Shown here piece by piece: positions 1-10,799 of a DNA stretch of 64,000 nucleotides. This DNA comes from Costus lasius (taxonomy: Eukaryota; Streptophyta; Magnoliopsida; Zingiberales; Costaceae). The notes below the pieces were generated by a model, which saw only the letters and a list, made by a program, of their open reading frames with translations, had not been told where the DNA came from and ran no database searches. The position numbers were made by a program, and so were the translations under genes. The stretch lies in contig CM050449.1 of the NCBI GenBank assembly GCA_027563935.2, positions 90,930,371 through 90,994,370 on the forward strand, in the 5' to 3' direction. Positions within the stretch are counted from its first letter, which is position 1. Each line of letters opens with the position of its first letter.

Positions 1-718
1 AACAAGCAACGAGGATTCCCATACATTCTAGATCCCTTTGCTTAAACTGATATCCCGTCATTGGATTAGTCACATATTTATTAATCCAATCTATTGGTCA
101 TGACTCAAACAGTATGGCCATACATTCCTGTCATGCACCAAAGAGGCGGGCCGCCCCAAAGTGGATATCATGCTTCCAAATAAGGAAGGAGCAAATCCCA
201 CTATTAGTCATCCATGTCTCTATATGACTTATGATATATCCAATAACAGTCGTTTGATCACCCATTTACGGAGAGACATAAGACTGTATCAAAACATACT
301 CATCATCACATCTAGATATGAATACCTCAAGTCTAAGGATCAATGCAAACTTTTTGCATGTGAGATTGACCTATTGACTAGACAAGTCAACCCTCACGGT
401 GGGTCACTCCAGTGCAACTAATGTTGAAGCACCTGTATGTCTACGTTACTGTGCCTTGCACTTAACCAGCCCATACACCAGTCTCACATGCACCAAAGCT
501 CTCCCTTATGGGCTAAGGCACCTTGACTGGGGATTACTAAGAGAATGGATCCAACCAAATTCATGGGACATTATTTATGCAATTCAATACATCAACGCAG
601 GTAAAGCAATCTGCATAATAACGATCGTGCCTTTACCAATTATATCAATTATATCAAAGTACATTCAAATAATGCCGAACCATGTTCATATATTGGTTTG
701 CCGGGCATAAACACTAAC
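1..718 (-). mobile_element. Possible copia-type LTR fragment
   Basis: This stretch has no convincing coding sequence. Its composition and phrasing (stretches such as cccactattagtcatccatg, and an end reading gggcataaacactaaca) resemble the reverse-strand LTR ends of the intact copia element at 25,556-34,655, which ends gggcataccccaaca. I infer the end of a minus-strand LTR near 718. No partner LTR, primer site or target duplication is visible, so the assignment is weak. Confidence 0.3.
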
Positions 719-1070
719 ATTACCTACTTTCAACAAAATCTCATATCGTCGTAGTTGCGATGGCCTCTCTTTCTACATGATCTTTGAAAATCTTTGCATT
801 CTCCTATGTAGCAAGTCTAATCAATATTGTGCCCTTATAGTTGGGGTCGCCTCTCTTCTCCTGCATGTTTCAAGGCATAGTTTAGTGTTCTGATTGCCCA
901 CTTGAATGTTCTCCAATGGCCGCATCCTCGCGAACATGCTTGGTGGCATTTCATTCTTTCTTTTCTTAATTATGCCCAAGTTAATTAATTATTTGACTAA
1001 TTATTATTATTAATTGCAGCTTCAAGTCTCGGAATCATGGAGCTGCTGCCTCCATACCTCGGCGTTGACC
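719..1070. other. Unassigned non-coding sequence
   Basis: About 350 bases between the LTR-like fragment and the gypsy element. I see no open frame of note, no terminal repeat and no recognisable protein. It contains an AT-rich stretch near 990-1,015 followed by attgcag, which could by chance resemble a splice acceptor. Confidence 0.3.
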
Positions 1071-1075
1071 TGCAA

Positions 1076-1785
1076 TGATGGCGGAAAGCTAGTAAAGAGC
1101 TAAATGATACAAACTAGCCAAGCTACAGCACTAGCATCAGATAGTTGATTGATAAAATAATCATTTAATTGCTCGAGAGATAAACTAAACTCACACAACA
1201 CAAAGATATTTCCTTTGAACAGAGGCAGTTAACAAACATAAAATTCACTTAAACAACAGTATTTAACCAGTGAATAATCATACAAAGAACCACGATAAGG
1301 ACAAGCTGATACTCTCAGCTTCAAGAAAACCAATGCCAAGGAGGCCACTATGCTCTAACAACAATTCATTTAAAGACAAATCCCAAGACTCGTAAAGCAT
1401 AAGTTCACATCAACAAGAGCAAACAACTATAAAACTAGAATACCAATAATAAGTGATGGAAGTTAGTGACGCTCACTAGACACTAGATTCAAGTGTCGTC
1501 GACGATCGCCAATAAGAATACAAGCCACCACCTGGATGGATTGGAGGATATAGGCAGACACCAACACCTTCCTCTTTTCTTTCTTTTCAAAAAAAACTTG
1601 AGCTTGACCTTGCTCCACTCTCTTTTCTTATGAACCTCCTTCTAGCTCAGCCCCAATGCAGCCTAGCAAGGGCCCACCTTGGTCAATTGCTTGATACACC
1701 TCAAGAGTTGACCCGTAACTTTCCATCCATAAGTATTTTACCAATAATGCATTTTCGCCATTCTCTGGCCCTGCATCACAAGTCG
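1076..1785 (-). repeat. 3' LTR of the gypsy element at 1,076-8,424
   Basis: Starts TGATGGCGG and stays alignable to the right LTR through ctgcatcacaagtc. It is roughly 710 bp without the insertions present in the other LTR. The TGCAA immediately to its left is one half of the target duplication. The inner end reads agtcg where the other LTR reads agtca, so the terminal CA has probably mutated. Confidence 0.75.
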
Positions 1786-2302
1786 GCCAGTTAAAATATA
1801 AGTTAGTTTCTTTATCTTGAGCAACGACATCCCGGCATCAATCCCTCCAGGTTGAAAAAGGCTCATCCTTGAGCTGGGCTCATCACGTTCATCTTGGTGA
1901 AGGGCAAGGTCTGCAGCATTCAATGTGTTAGAAATCTCAAGGTCTACAGGGAGATCGACCTTGTATGTGTTATTCCCAATTTGTTATAGTAATTTAAATG
2001 GTCCCATAGCTCTAGCACTAATCTTAGCAAATCTCCCTCGTGGTAACTGCTCTTTCCTAAGTGCACTCATACCAAATCCCCTTCTTTGAATTCAACATGC
2101 TGCGGTGCTTATTGGCTCATCAGATATAGACTTCATTTTGTCATATGATCTGATCCCTGATTTTCGCATGCATGTGTTTAAGCTGAATGGCCCTCTCATT
2201 AGCAACTTTGCTGTAGGATTTATTGGCAGGAACTGGAATCAGATCTAAAGGGCTCTTGAGGTTATGGCCATACACAACTTGGAATAGACCGCATTTAGTA
2301 GT

Positions 2303-2589
2303 CTAATTGATTGATTGATTGTAAGCAAATTCGATTTGTGGCAATAATAAGTGCCACTCTCGGATATTCTTGCCCACAGCACTTCTAAGAAGGTTGCCTA
2401 AGCTGCTATTGACAACTTCAATGTGGCTGTTAGTTTGTGGATGCACCGTGGTTCTAAATTGAAATTTTGTGCCTTGCTTCCACCATATCGTGTGCCAAAA
2501 GTGACACATGAATTTTGTATCTCGGTTGGAGGTGATCGTTTGGGGAATGCAAGTCTAACAACCTCTCTAATATGAAGGTCAACTATCAA
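2303..2589 (-). pseudogene. Gypsy integrase catalytic core, broken
   Basis: Two overlapping minus-strand frames together cover the integrase core. One reads through VDLHIREVVRL and the next carries KFQFRTTVHPQTNSH and NLLRSAVGKNIREWH, followed by LPQIEFAYNQS. These match the region around the second aspartate and the glutamate of the DDE integrase in plant gypsy elements (usually HPQTDGQTEVVNRSL). The usual D of QTDGQTE is N here, and the frame changes between the two pieces, so no active enzyme is possible. The zinc-binding part lies further right at 3,342-3,581. Confidence 0.7.
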
Positions 2590-2629
2590 ATAAGCATCTA
2601 CTATTTATTGGCACTCTATGAAGTATTAG

Positions 2630-3051
2630 TGTTGTAATAGAAAAAACCCAAAATCCACCTATTATTTTAATTGGGCAATAAATTTATAATTCTTTAATTT
2701 CGCCCATAATTATTTAATATTAATAATAGCCTAATTAAGAAGTCTTAATTATTTTATTATTTAATACATCTTAATTAATAAATACTATTATTAAATTCAT
2801 CCAAATAAGACACATCTAACTTAGACGTATTTAACTTGGCTTCATAGCCGTTGCAACTTCTCCTATATAAGGAGAGGCATACAGAGGGTTGGAATACACA
2901 TCGACAAATACACTCGAGTTCTCTCTCTCTTGCTCTCTCTCCTTTTATGCTATCAACCAAAAGCATTCTTGTGATGACTGCTACACCGACGCGCTGGCAG
3001 TAGCAGAATCTTGGTTGAATATTTGAGGCGAAATACCGAGCAAATCCCACA
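2630..3051 (+). repeat. Probable solo LTR inserted in the integrase region
   Basis: An AT-rich stretch followed by a promoter-like block interrupts the integrase reading frame. It has a TATA box (TATATAA, 2,864-2,870) inside the small palindrome CTCCTATATAAGGAG, then a CT-rich leader. It plausibly starts TGTTGTAATAG and ends CCCACA, but I could not find a matching target duplication, so both ends are approximate. The strand is inferred from the TATA box. Its right half (from 2,831) is repeated in the tandem duplication. Confidence 0.45.
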
Positions 3052-3341
3052 TGAGAAACAGAAATTTGCCTAAAGACAAATCCATTAGGATCACCTCCAA
3101 GTTCTTCTAACTCTAATCTTTTTCTTTGTTTTTGTTAATTGCAAGATTAGATCCAACATGAAGTGTGTCACTTTTGAGAACCTGTCAACCACCCCAAAAT
3201 TAGAGTCTTTATTCTTTGAGTCCTTGGCAATCCTAAAGTGAAGTCCATGCTAACATCTTCCCATGGAGCTTGGGGAATTGTTAGAGGAGTGTAAAGGCCC
3301 ATGTTCTAGGATTGGCTCTTAGCAAGGTGGCACACATTACA

Positions 3342-3581
3342 TCATCGAATGAAATTTAGCACGTCCTTTTTTATCTCTAGACAATAGAACCTCTCTTTAA
3401 TACTTGCTAATCTGTTATCTTGCCCTAAATGCCCTCCCAATCTATTATGTGCCACCAATAAAATGGTTGTGCGAAAGGAGCATTGTGGGATGCATAAGCA
3501 ATTTCCTTTAAAAAGAATCCTACTGTAAATGAAATTATTTGCAGCGACCTTGGTGACATTCTTCCCAAATACCTTCAACAT
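3342..3581 (-). pseudogene. Gypsy integrase zinc-binding region, copy 1
   Basis: The minus-strand frame contains LVAHNRLGGHLGQDNRLASIKERFYC followed by LEIKKDVLNFIR. This corresponds to the HHCC (H2C2) zinc-binding N-terminal domain of integrase, usually reading EAHGGGLAGHFG and FYWP. The spacing of H residues is preserved, but downstream coding is lost. It lies in the first unit of the tandem duplication. Confidence 0.65.
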
Positions 3582-4098
3582 ACACTATTAACTTGGCTTC
3601 ATAGCCGTTGCAACTTCTCCTATATAAGGAGAGGCATACAGAGGGTTGGAATACACATCGACAAATACACTCGAGTTCTCTCTCTCTTGCTCTCTCTCCT
3701 TTTATGCTATCAACCAAAAGCATTCTTGTGATGACTGCTACACCGACGCGCTGGCAGTAGCAGAATCTTGGTTGAATATTTGAGGCGAAATACCGAGCAA
3801 ATCCCACATGAGAAACAGAAATTTGCCTAAAGACAAATCCATTAGGATCACCTCCAAGTTCTTCTAACTCTAATCTTTTTCTTTGTTTTTGTTAATTGCA
3901 AGATTAGATCCAACATGAAGTGTGTCACTTTTGAGAACCTGTCAACCACCCCAAAATTAGAGTCTTTATTCTTTGAGTCCTTGGCAATCCTAAAGTGAAG
4001 TCCATGCTAACATCTTCCCATGGAGCTTGGGGAATTGTTAGAGGAGTGTAAAGGCCCATGTTCTAGGATTGGCTCTTAGCAAGGTGGCACACATTACA

Positions 4099-4344
4099 TC
4101 ATCGAATGAAATTTAGCACGTCCTTTTTTATCTCTAGACAATAGAACCTCTCTTTAATACTTGCTAATCTGTTATCTTGCCCTAAATGCCCTCCCAATCT
4201 ATTATGTGCCACCAATAAAATGGTTGTGCGAAAGGAGCATTGTGGGATGCATAAGCAATTTCCTTTAAAAAGAATCCTACTGTAAATGAAATTATTTGCA
4301 GCGACCTTGGTGACATTCTTCCCAAATACCTTCAACATACACAT
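4099..4344 (-). pseudogene. Gypsy integrase zinc-binding region, copy 2
   Basis: This is the duplicate of the integrase zinc-binding fragment at 3,342-3,581, with the same translated residues. It sits in the second unit of the 757-bp tandem duplication and is the copy directly joined to the RNase H region on its right. It is therefore the original position, with the other copy added by the duplication. Confidence 0.65.
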
Positions 4345-4369
4345 CTTTGCAGTATAATTCCCTAAGGAT

Positions 4370-5200
4370 GTCTGGGGCTCAATGCATTCACTATCTAATT
4401 CTAGGATCCCCTTTTGTGTTTAATCACAAAACAATAAGCTTGTAGGAACTCCATCCACAAAGCATGATGATGGTTGAGATTTTGTTGTCTATTGATATAC
4501 TTTAAAGCCTCATGATCAGTATACAGTGTGAAGGTTTAGAGAGAAGATAGTGGCTCCAATGGCTAACTACTTGTACTATAGCATATAACTCTTTATCATA
4601 TGTTGAATAATTTCAACAAGCGTCATTGAGCTTCTCACTAAAAAAAACTATGGGCCGACCTTCTTAACTCAACACACCCCCAATATCCACATTGGATGCA
4701 TCACACTCTATCTCAAATAATTTAGCAAAGTACAGAAGTACAAGGATAGGTGCTTCATTGACTTTTTTTTTCTTATGGACTCAAAGCTTTTTTGAGCGTC
4801 TTCACTCCACCTATAAGCATCTTCCTTTAAGCATTTTGTGATCAGGGCAATAACTACGTTGAACCCCTAATGAAATGTCTATAGAATGATGCAAAGCCAT
4901 GGAAACTCCTAATCGCTTTGAGGGAATTTGTTGAAGGCTAGTCGAGAATTGCTTGCACTTTTTGTGGATCCATCTTAAGGCCATCTGTAGATGTCATGTA
5001 TCCCAAAAAGGTGAGATTATTGGCAAGGAACTCACACTTGTTGATATTTGCATATAATATTTGTTCCCTAAGAGTCAGAAAGATACACTAGAGGTGTTCA
5101 AGATGTTATGCCCTATCATGGTTATAGACTAGAATATCATCAAAGTACACTATAATGAACTTGCCAATATTTTGCTCTCACTGATGAAACCTTTAGAAAG
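4370..5200 (-). pseudogene. Gypsy reverse transcriptase and RNase H remnant
   Basis: Reading the minus strand with frame corrections gives recognisable pieces in order: DDILVYN (RT active site, with the preceding Y/L position lost to a stop), EHL and REQILYANINKCEFLANNLTFLGY (RT thumb side), FASFYRHFI, then RNase H blocks [31 protein letters not shown] and YDKELYAIV. The order and spacing match Ty3/gypsy pol. Several stops and frameshifts interrupt it. The front half of RT (fingers and palm before the DD motif) appears deleted between 5,200 and 5,670. Confidence 0.65.
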
Positions 5201-5673
5201 TAATTCTTCAACTTGTCGATGGAGCTCTTCATGTTCTTTCGGACTCATGCGGTATGCTGCCTTGTTGGGAATTACCGACCCAGGAATGAAGTCAATACAA
5301 TGTTGGATACGCCTTAAGGGTGGAGGCTAGGAGGCATTTCAACTAGGACAACATTAGCAAATTCAGTCAACAATGTCTTTACTTCATTAAGGTGTGTCAT
5401 GAACTCTTCCTTTGCTTCAACCATCACTAAGACGCACCCCCTCTTTGCTACCACCATTTCCCTTTCCACCTTAGTACCTCGAAGTAATGTGAGTCCCTTG
5501 GCTGTTGTGGAGTTTGATGGGAATCAGCAAGATCTTTACTCATTCTTTGTAAAGCTGTAGGTGTTACTAAATCCATCGTGGATAGTCCTTCTGTCGTATT
5601 GCCACGGCCTTCCCAAAATAATATGGCATGCATCCATTGGCACTACATCCTAATACACTTCAACTTGGTACTT

Positions 5674-5931
5674 CTACCTAATGGAGAGATGGATATGGCG
5701 GCACTTGTCTACTTTAATCTCCCAAGTTTTACTTAACCATGTGAGTCCATAAGGTTGAGGATGGTCCTCAGTTCTGATTCGCAACTTATTAATTATGTCA
5801 GAGGATACCACATTTTCAAAACTACCACTATCCATGATCACATTACAAACTTTACCTAGAGTGGTACACCGAGTACACCGAGTGTGGAAAATATTGTGCC
5901 TAAGCCAATCTTCTTGCTTGATTTGTTGCAC
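5674..5931 (-). pseudogene. Gypsy aspartic protease remnant
   Basis: The minus-strand frame includes CNVIMDSGSFENVVSSDII and then HPQPYGLTWLSKTWEIKV. The DSG triad with the following ENVVS block is the retropepsin-like protease signature of plant gypsy elements. The DSG is intact, but the frame is open for only about 85 codons and is cut off from gag and RT. Confidence 0.7.
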
Positions 5932-6064
5932 ATTAAGGTTTCAGTAAACTAACAATTCACCTTCATCAGCATAAACCACCACTTCAGACTCAGATTGGTC
6001 CACTGCATCACTCACTAATGTCTCCTCCATATCTTCTTTAATGAGGGTAATGATCTTTCGATTA

Positions 6065-6800
6065 AGACAATTTGTAGCGATATGACCAAACCGTTGACAC
6101 TTAAAACACTTCTTCGAGCTTAGAGTAGAGGATTATTGAGGATTATTCGTGTCTGCTCTTGGTTGGGATATAGGGGCATCCACTTGGCCTAACCGGGACC
6201 TCAAGAAGATGAGGGTTGAGTTAGGTGTAAGCTACTATTCTTTTGAGGGGGTCAGAGTAAGTCCCATATGTTTTTGGCTTCCTTTTCCTACCTCTCAACT
6301 TTGGCAGCAATTTTGTAGGCATTTGCCAATGTATGATATGGTTGTAGCTGCACTAGATTTCTAATTTCAGACCTTAGACCCCCCGAGATAACAAGCAACA
6401 GGCTCCTAGACATCACATTTGATCATTAAATATTCAAATTCAGTCGTGTACTCATCCACTCCATAGATAGGTTATGTTGCCTGAGGTTATAGAGCTGTAG
6501 ATAGAAATCTTGCTTATAGGTTTTTGGGAGGAAGCGTTTCTTCAACTTCTTCTTCATCTTTGCCCATGAATGATGGGACATTTCCCTTCTCGAGTATGTT
6601 TTTTCTTTGTGCCACCAAAGGCTTCCGTACCTATGTAGTTTCAAAGCACCTAACTTGACCTTACAACCTTGAGGGACCTCCTTAAAATCAAAGACCCTCT
6701 CCACTGTATGCAGCCAATACAAAAATTTATCAGGTTGCGACTTTCCTTTGAACTCTAGAATGTCTATATGAAAATCAAACTCTGATCTATAGTGTTGCTG
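6065..6800 (-). pseudogene. Gypsy gag remnant with zinc knuckle
   Basis: Around 6,065-6,115 the minus strand encodes KKCFKCQRFGHIATNC, a CX2CX4HX4C nucleocapsid knuckle. From 6,426 to 6,722 the frame contains YWLHTVERVFDFKEVPQG and SLWWHKEKTYSRREM, matching the retrotransposon gag (capsid) domain. Stops separate the two. Position and order fit the 5' end of a minus-strand element whose primer site lies at 7,076-7,087. Confidence 0.7.
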
Positions 6801-7075
6801 AGGTTGTGTATGGAATTGTTGCTTATAGTGCCTTTCAGTAACATGAGATCGACTGAATGGATTTTCCTCTTCTTCCCCACTATCATCATAGTCAGTATGA
6901 GATTGTTAGGAATGCTAATCCTTGGTCGAACCAAATGAATTTTTGTGCTAGTTGCTCTTGTAACTGTCGAACCAGATTCCGCAGCTTAGCAAGCTCAATG
7001 TCACGCACATCCTGTTCACAATGGTAACCAGCTTCCACATTAGGACCCTTGAGACGGCTACAAGCCATGACCGGA

Positions 7076-7087
7076 GCTCTAATACCA
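7076..7087 (-). other. Primer binding site (initiator-Met tRNA type)
   Basis: The plus strand reads gctctaatacca. The complement TGGTATTAGAGC differs at one base from the plant initiator-Met primer site TGGTATCAGAGC. It lies 2 bases from the edge of the right LTR, as expected for a minus-strand element. Confidence 0.75.
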
Positions 7088-7673
7088 CTTGGTGGCAGAA
7101 AGGTAGTAAAGAGCTAAATGATACAAACTAGCCAAGCTACAGCACTAGCATCAGATAGTTGGTTAACAAAATAATCATTTAATTGCTCTAGGGATAAATT
7201 GAACCACACAATACAAGTAGATTTCCTTTGAACAGAGGCAGTTAACAAACATAAAATACACTTAAACAGCAGTACAGTTAACTAGTGAATAATCATACGA
7301 AGAACCACAACAAGTTGATACCGTCAGCTTCAAGAAAATCAATGCCAAGTAGCTCACTATGCTCTAACAACAATTCATTTAAAGTCAAATCACAAGACTT
7401 GTAAAGCATAAGTTCACATCAACAGTAGAAAACAATAATTGTAAAACCAGGATACTAATAGCAACTGATGGAAGTTAGTGAAGCTCACTACTAGACGCTA
7501 GATTCAAGTGTCGTCGATGATCGTCAACAAGAATACCAGCTACCACCTAGACGGATTGCAAGATAGCAGACATGAGCACTTTCCTCTTTTCTTTCTTTCC
7601 AAAAAAACAAAGGCTTCATCTCTCTCCACCCTTCTTTTCTTTGAATGTCCTTCCTACTTAGCCTCAATGTAGG

Positions 7674-7885
7674 AATAAAAAATTTGGAGCAGGAGCCCTT
7701 ATTTTCTGAAGATAAGAAGGGTCCCTAAAATTTGACCCAAATAGTTTTTAAAAAATAAAAAAGTACTAAGATGATCTACACATTCTAAACTATCCAACGG
7801 TACCAATATCATTGTGAATACAATCTTCTATAAAAAAAAATCATAAAAAATAATAAAATCTATGCTATATTACTGTATTGTGAAT
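7674..7885. other. Unclassified AT-rich insertion in the LTR
   Basis: About 210 bases with no counterpart in the left LTR, between caatg and cctaacaaggg. It contains an imperfect hairpin near 7,703-7,725 (ccctta...aagaaggg). I could not define terminal repeats or a target duplication, so it may be a decayed MITE or filler DNA. Confidence 0.4.
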
Positions 7886-7910
7886 GAATCCTAACAAGGG
7901 CCACCTTGGT

Positions 7911-8325
7911 GAGAAAATTTCCTGGGCAAGGGGGCTGCACAAGAAAAGTTAAGCACAACCCCCCATTTGGCCACCAAAAAAATTTAAAAAATACAAAACA
8001 AATATCCACGATGTTGTCCAAAATGAGAGCTATCCATAGACACCAAGATCCACAAAAATGGACATATTCACAATGAGATATCGTGGATACAAACATCGTG
8101 GATACAGGCTGCTACAAGAATAGGGTTTTGTCCACGATGTTTGTATCCATGATATCTTATCGTGGATACGTCCATTTTTGTGGATCTTAATGTCTATAGA
8201 TAGCTCTCATCGTGGACAACATCGTGGATATTTTTTTCCCATATTTTTAAAATATTTTTTGTGGCCAAATGGGAGGCTGTGCTTAACTTTTCTTGTGCAG
8301 CCCCTTGCCTAGAAAATTTTTTCCG
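7911..8325. mobile_element. 415-bp fold-back MITE, 7-bp target duplication
   Basis: The two halves are inverted copies of each other. The left starts gagaaaatttcctgggcaag and the right ends with its near complement, and the arms run almost to the centre near 8,110. CCTTGGT flanks it at 7,904-7,910 and 8,326-8,332, while the other LTR of the same gypsy element has a single CCTTGGT. No coding capacity. The superfamily is uncertain. It contains repeated atcgtggata words near the centre. Confidence 0.85.
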
Positions 8326-8481
8326 CCTTGGTTGACTTGATATGCGTCAAGAGTTGACTTGGTACTTTTTATCCACAAGTATTTTACCAATGCATTCTAC
8401 TCTCTATCCCTGCATCACAAGTCATGCAACTCGAAGACATTTCAACTAGGGTTAGCTTTTCCTCTGGCGGCACCGGATATG

Positions 8482-8850
8482 GAATAAACCTTTTAAGCAC
8501 CCGGGGGCGCTTAAGTGGGAAAATATATATATTTTTTTTAGAAATGATATATACCTTGAAAGTTATCCAATTGTATTAATATTAAGGTATTTTAAATTAC
8601 GTATACATATAAAATATCTTAATCAATATCACATATAAGACAAAAAATACTATTCACTTTATAAAAAAAATCTATATTAATTAGGGTATTTTATACGTAT
8701 ACATAATCTAAAATACTTTAATATCAAATACCATTAGATAACTTACAAGGTGTAATTTATTTCAAAAAAAATAAAAAAAAAATATTTTTGGGGAAAAAAA
8801 AAGAGACCCCGTTTTTTCTCGGTTAAGCGCAGCGCTTAAAAGTTTTTTTC
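8482..8850. mobile_element. Mutator-type MITE, copy 1, 9-bp target duplication
   Basis: Flanked by CCGGATATG at 8,473-8,481 and 8,851-8,859. The termini are inverted (gaataaaccttttaagcac and, complemented, gggaaaaaaacttttaagcg), and long arms carry the block agaaatgatatataccttg with its inverse. A 9-bp duplication is the hallmark of Mutator-like elements. A second copy lies at 21,607-21,961, again with a 9-bp duplication. No transposase. Confidence 0.85.
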
Positions 8851-8859
8851 CCGGATATG

Positions 8860-9880
8860 ACCCTCCGACCACTCAAATTATGGTATATTATATGTTGATT
8901 ATTAATTTAGTGAGGCGTTACATGATTAGTCAACTTTAATAAATGATTTTGCTGTCAGAGCGTCACATCCATGGCGGAAGAGTTCAAAATGCTGACAGAG
9001 TACGAAGAAATAATTTCGCAAGCCCTGCTCATAATTTGCGCGGGAATGATGACCTCGCCCTGTTCATAATTTGCTTATTAATTGCAATTTGTTGTTTAAA
9101 TTTTCATATGCTTCAGTTTTTCGCATTTTTCATGTTTAGGTAAGAGATTAAACCAAGTTGTAAGGATCTTTATATTTTTTTAAAATATATTAACATTTCT
9201 TTATTTTTTTGAACAAATAAAAAGCTTAAATTCTATAAAAAAATAATTATATTTTATTACATTTATTTTTTTTTTAAAATTCTCCATCACGCCGAATAAG
9301 TGATGCGGACCCAATTTAAGCCCAACTAGTTTTCAAGAGTCAAGCAGCAACCCTCTAGATCCAATCCAATTATTCAACCATTCAAGTTAGCAAAATCAAT
9401 ACCATTGCAGAGCTTAGCCCCTTGCAAGAAGGCCCACAAAAAAGAAGCCGCCAACCGACCTAGGCCGGGACCTGAGCCTAGCCCAATTTAGCCTTCTGCC
9501 CTCAACCTCCCTAATCCAACCAAACAGCCTACTACAACTTCAACGCCATTGAGAGAGAGAGAGGTATATGTGCTATGAGAGTTTACAATCTCGAGGCTGA
9601 GAAATCTTCAGCAATCCACTGCACCTTCTCCCTAGGCTTCTTGCAACCTTCTACAATCTGATTCTCAATAGCGTGAACCTAGCCGGGTTAACCCTCAAAG
9701 CAACACTAGACCTCTATTTCAATAGTTGAGATTTTTTATTACCTTAGCATGATGTCTAAAGAGTTGCAACACTATCTAACGCCACCTTACTCATGCAAAC
9801 TTCATTGATCACCCATTAAATTAACTTATGATAATTATCAACTTTGGAGTACTCAATTAATGCATATATTATGAGTACAT
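8860..9880. other. Unassigned non-coding sequence
   Basis: No protein or terminal repeat recognised. The first part is AT-rich. From about 9,300 to 9,720 composition is more balanced and includes a short GA microsatellite at 9,551-9,562. It might be an LTR or leader of a decayed element, but I see no partner copy. Confidence 0.3.
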
Positions 9881-9889
9881 AATTGTCTA

Positions 9890-10098
9890 AAGGTGCGTTT
9901 GGCTCTCAGCTTTCCGAGCTGCTTTTACTGTACATTGCTGTCCGCAGTGCTACAGTCAAAGCCACGGTGCTGCACAGTGGCCATTTTTGGCTATCTTTGA
10001 TAGCTGTAAAAAGGCCGCTTTCCCATTATTGTAGCCACTTTTCGCTTAATTTTGCTATAGTAGAACCTGGGAAAGTCTTGCCAAACAAAGCTTTAGAA
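9890..10098. mobile_element. Possible Tourist-like MITE
   Basis: The left end reads aaaggtgcgtttggct and the complemented right end aaagctttgtttggcaag, a plausible inverted pair of about 16 bp with the GTTTGG core common in Tourist-like elements. The target duplication cannot be fixed, so this is tentative. Confidence 0.4.
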
Positions 10099-10179
10099 CC
10101 CTGTCATGTCTTGATTTATCATATCCTAATTATCACAATTGGATCAAAAAGCATCTATTAATTCTTGGACTTCACTCAT

Positions 10180-10790
10180 CTCATGCGGTATGGGCAACTC
10201 TTGCATATGGTTTTGCAACACATTCTCATGCACATGTCTCCACCTAAAAAAATAACTATAAGCAATTCAAAAAGTCATAGTTCTATTGATGAATATATGC
10301 AAAACATCAAAAATATTGCCAATAACTTATAGCAATTGGGCATCCTACGTCAAATCCAAGTCTTCTAATACACATACTGATGGGACTAGACGCATTTTAT
10401 GACAATTTGTTGTTAGCTATCACTACTAGCATAGAAGATTTTGGTATTGAAGAAGTCCATACCATGCTATCATCTTATGAATGTTTATTACAATTATAAT
10501 TTATAAGAAATGTTGAAAATTGCTCTTTATTGTTAGTTTATACTATAAAATTTCATAAATCTGTGACATCTAATTCTTAATGTGGTGGTCATCATTATCA
10601 AGGCAGCTATGGTGGTCATCACTATCAAGACGTCTATGGCTGGAGGAGAGGTCACCACCAATGCAAGTGCCAAATTTGTCTTGCTTGTGGACATTATGCT
10701 CATGAATATTATAAATGTTTTGACAGTACATATACCAAAGGCTTTTCATCACAAAGGTGACAACAACCACATACTTTAAATACTTCTATA
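10180..10790 (+). pseudogene. Copia gag with zinc knuckle, broken
   Basis: Frame pieces read LGLHSSHAVWATLAYGFATHSHAH, then LMGLDAFYDNLLLAITTSIEDFG and VHTMLSSYECLL, which match the copia gag (UBN2-type) region. Near 10,660-10,720 the strand encodes CLACGHYAHEYYKC, a CX2CX4HX4C knuckle. Several in-frame stops interrupt it. Confidence 0.65.
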
Positions 10791-10799
10791 TTAAATGCT

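Larger units (their letters stand above)
2831..4344. repeat. Perfect 757-bp tandem duplication
   Basis: Bases 2,831-3,587 and 3,588-4,344 read the same throughout by eye. The unit spans the right half of the solo-LTR-like insertion plus the integrase zinc-finger region of the gypsy element. The duplication therefore happened after that insertion, and much later than the gypsy insertion itself, whose two LTRs are clearly diverged. The TATA box at 2,864 recurs at 3,621. Confidence 0.9.
1076..8424 (-). mobile_element. Decayed Ty3/gypsy LTR retrotransposon, minus strand
   Basis: Two related LTRs (1,076-1,785 and 7,090-8,424) flank a degenerate gag-protease-RT-RNase H-integrase region in the order expected for gypsy, read right to left. 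A 5-bp target duplication TGCAA is seen at 1,071-1,075 and again at 8,425-8,429. A primer site close to the initiator-Met tRNA type adjoins the right LTR. All coding frames are broken by stops and frameshifts, and the LTRs differ at many positions, so the insertion is old. Later events inside it are a solo-LTR-like insertion, a 757-bp tandem duplication and two insertions in the right LTR. Confidence 0.85.
7090..8424 (-). repeat. 5' LTR of the gypsy element, with two insertions
   Basis: Starts TGGTGGCAG and ends agtca before the TGCAA duplication. Compared with the left LTR it has two extra blocks, at about 7,674-7,885 and at 7,911-8,325. Removing them leaves about 700 bp. Many substitutions and small indels separate it from the left LTR. 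Confidence 0.75.
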
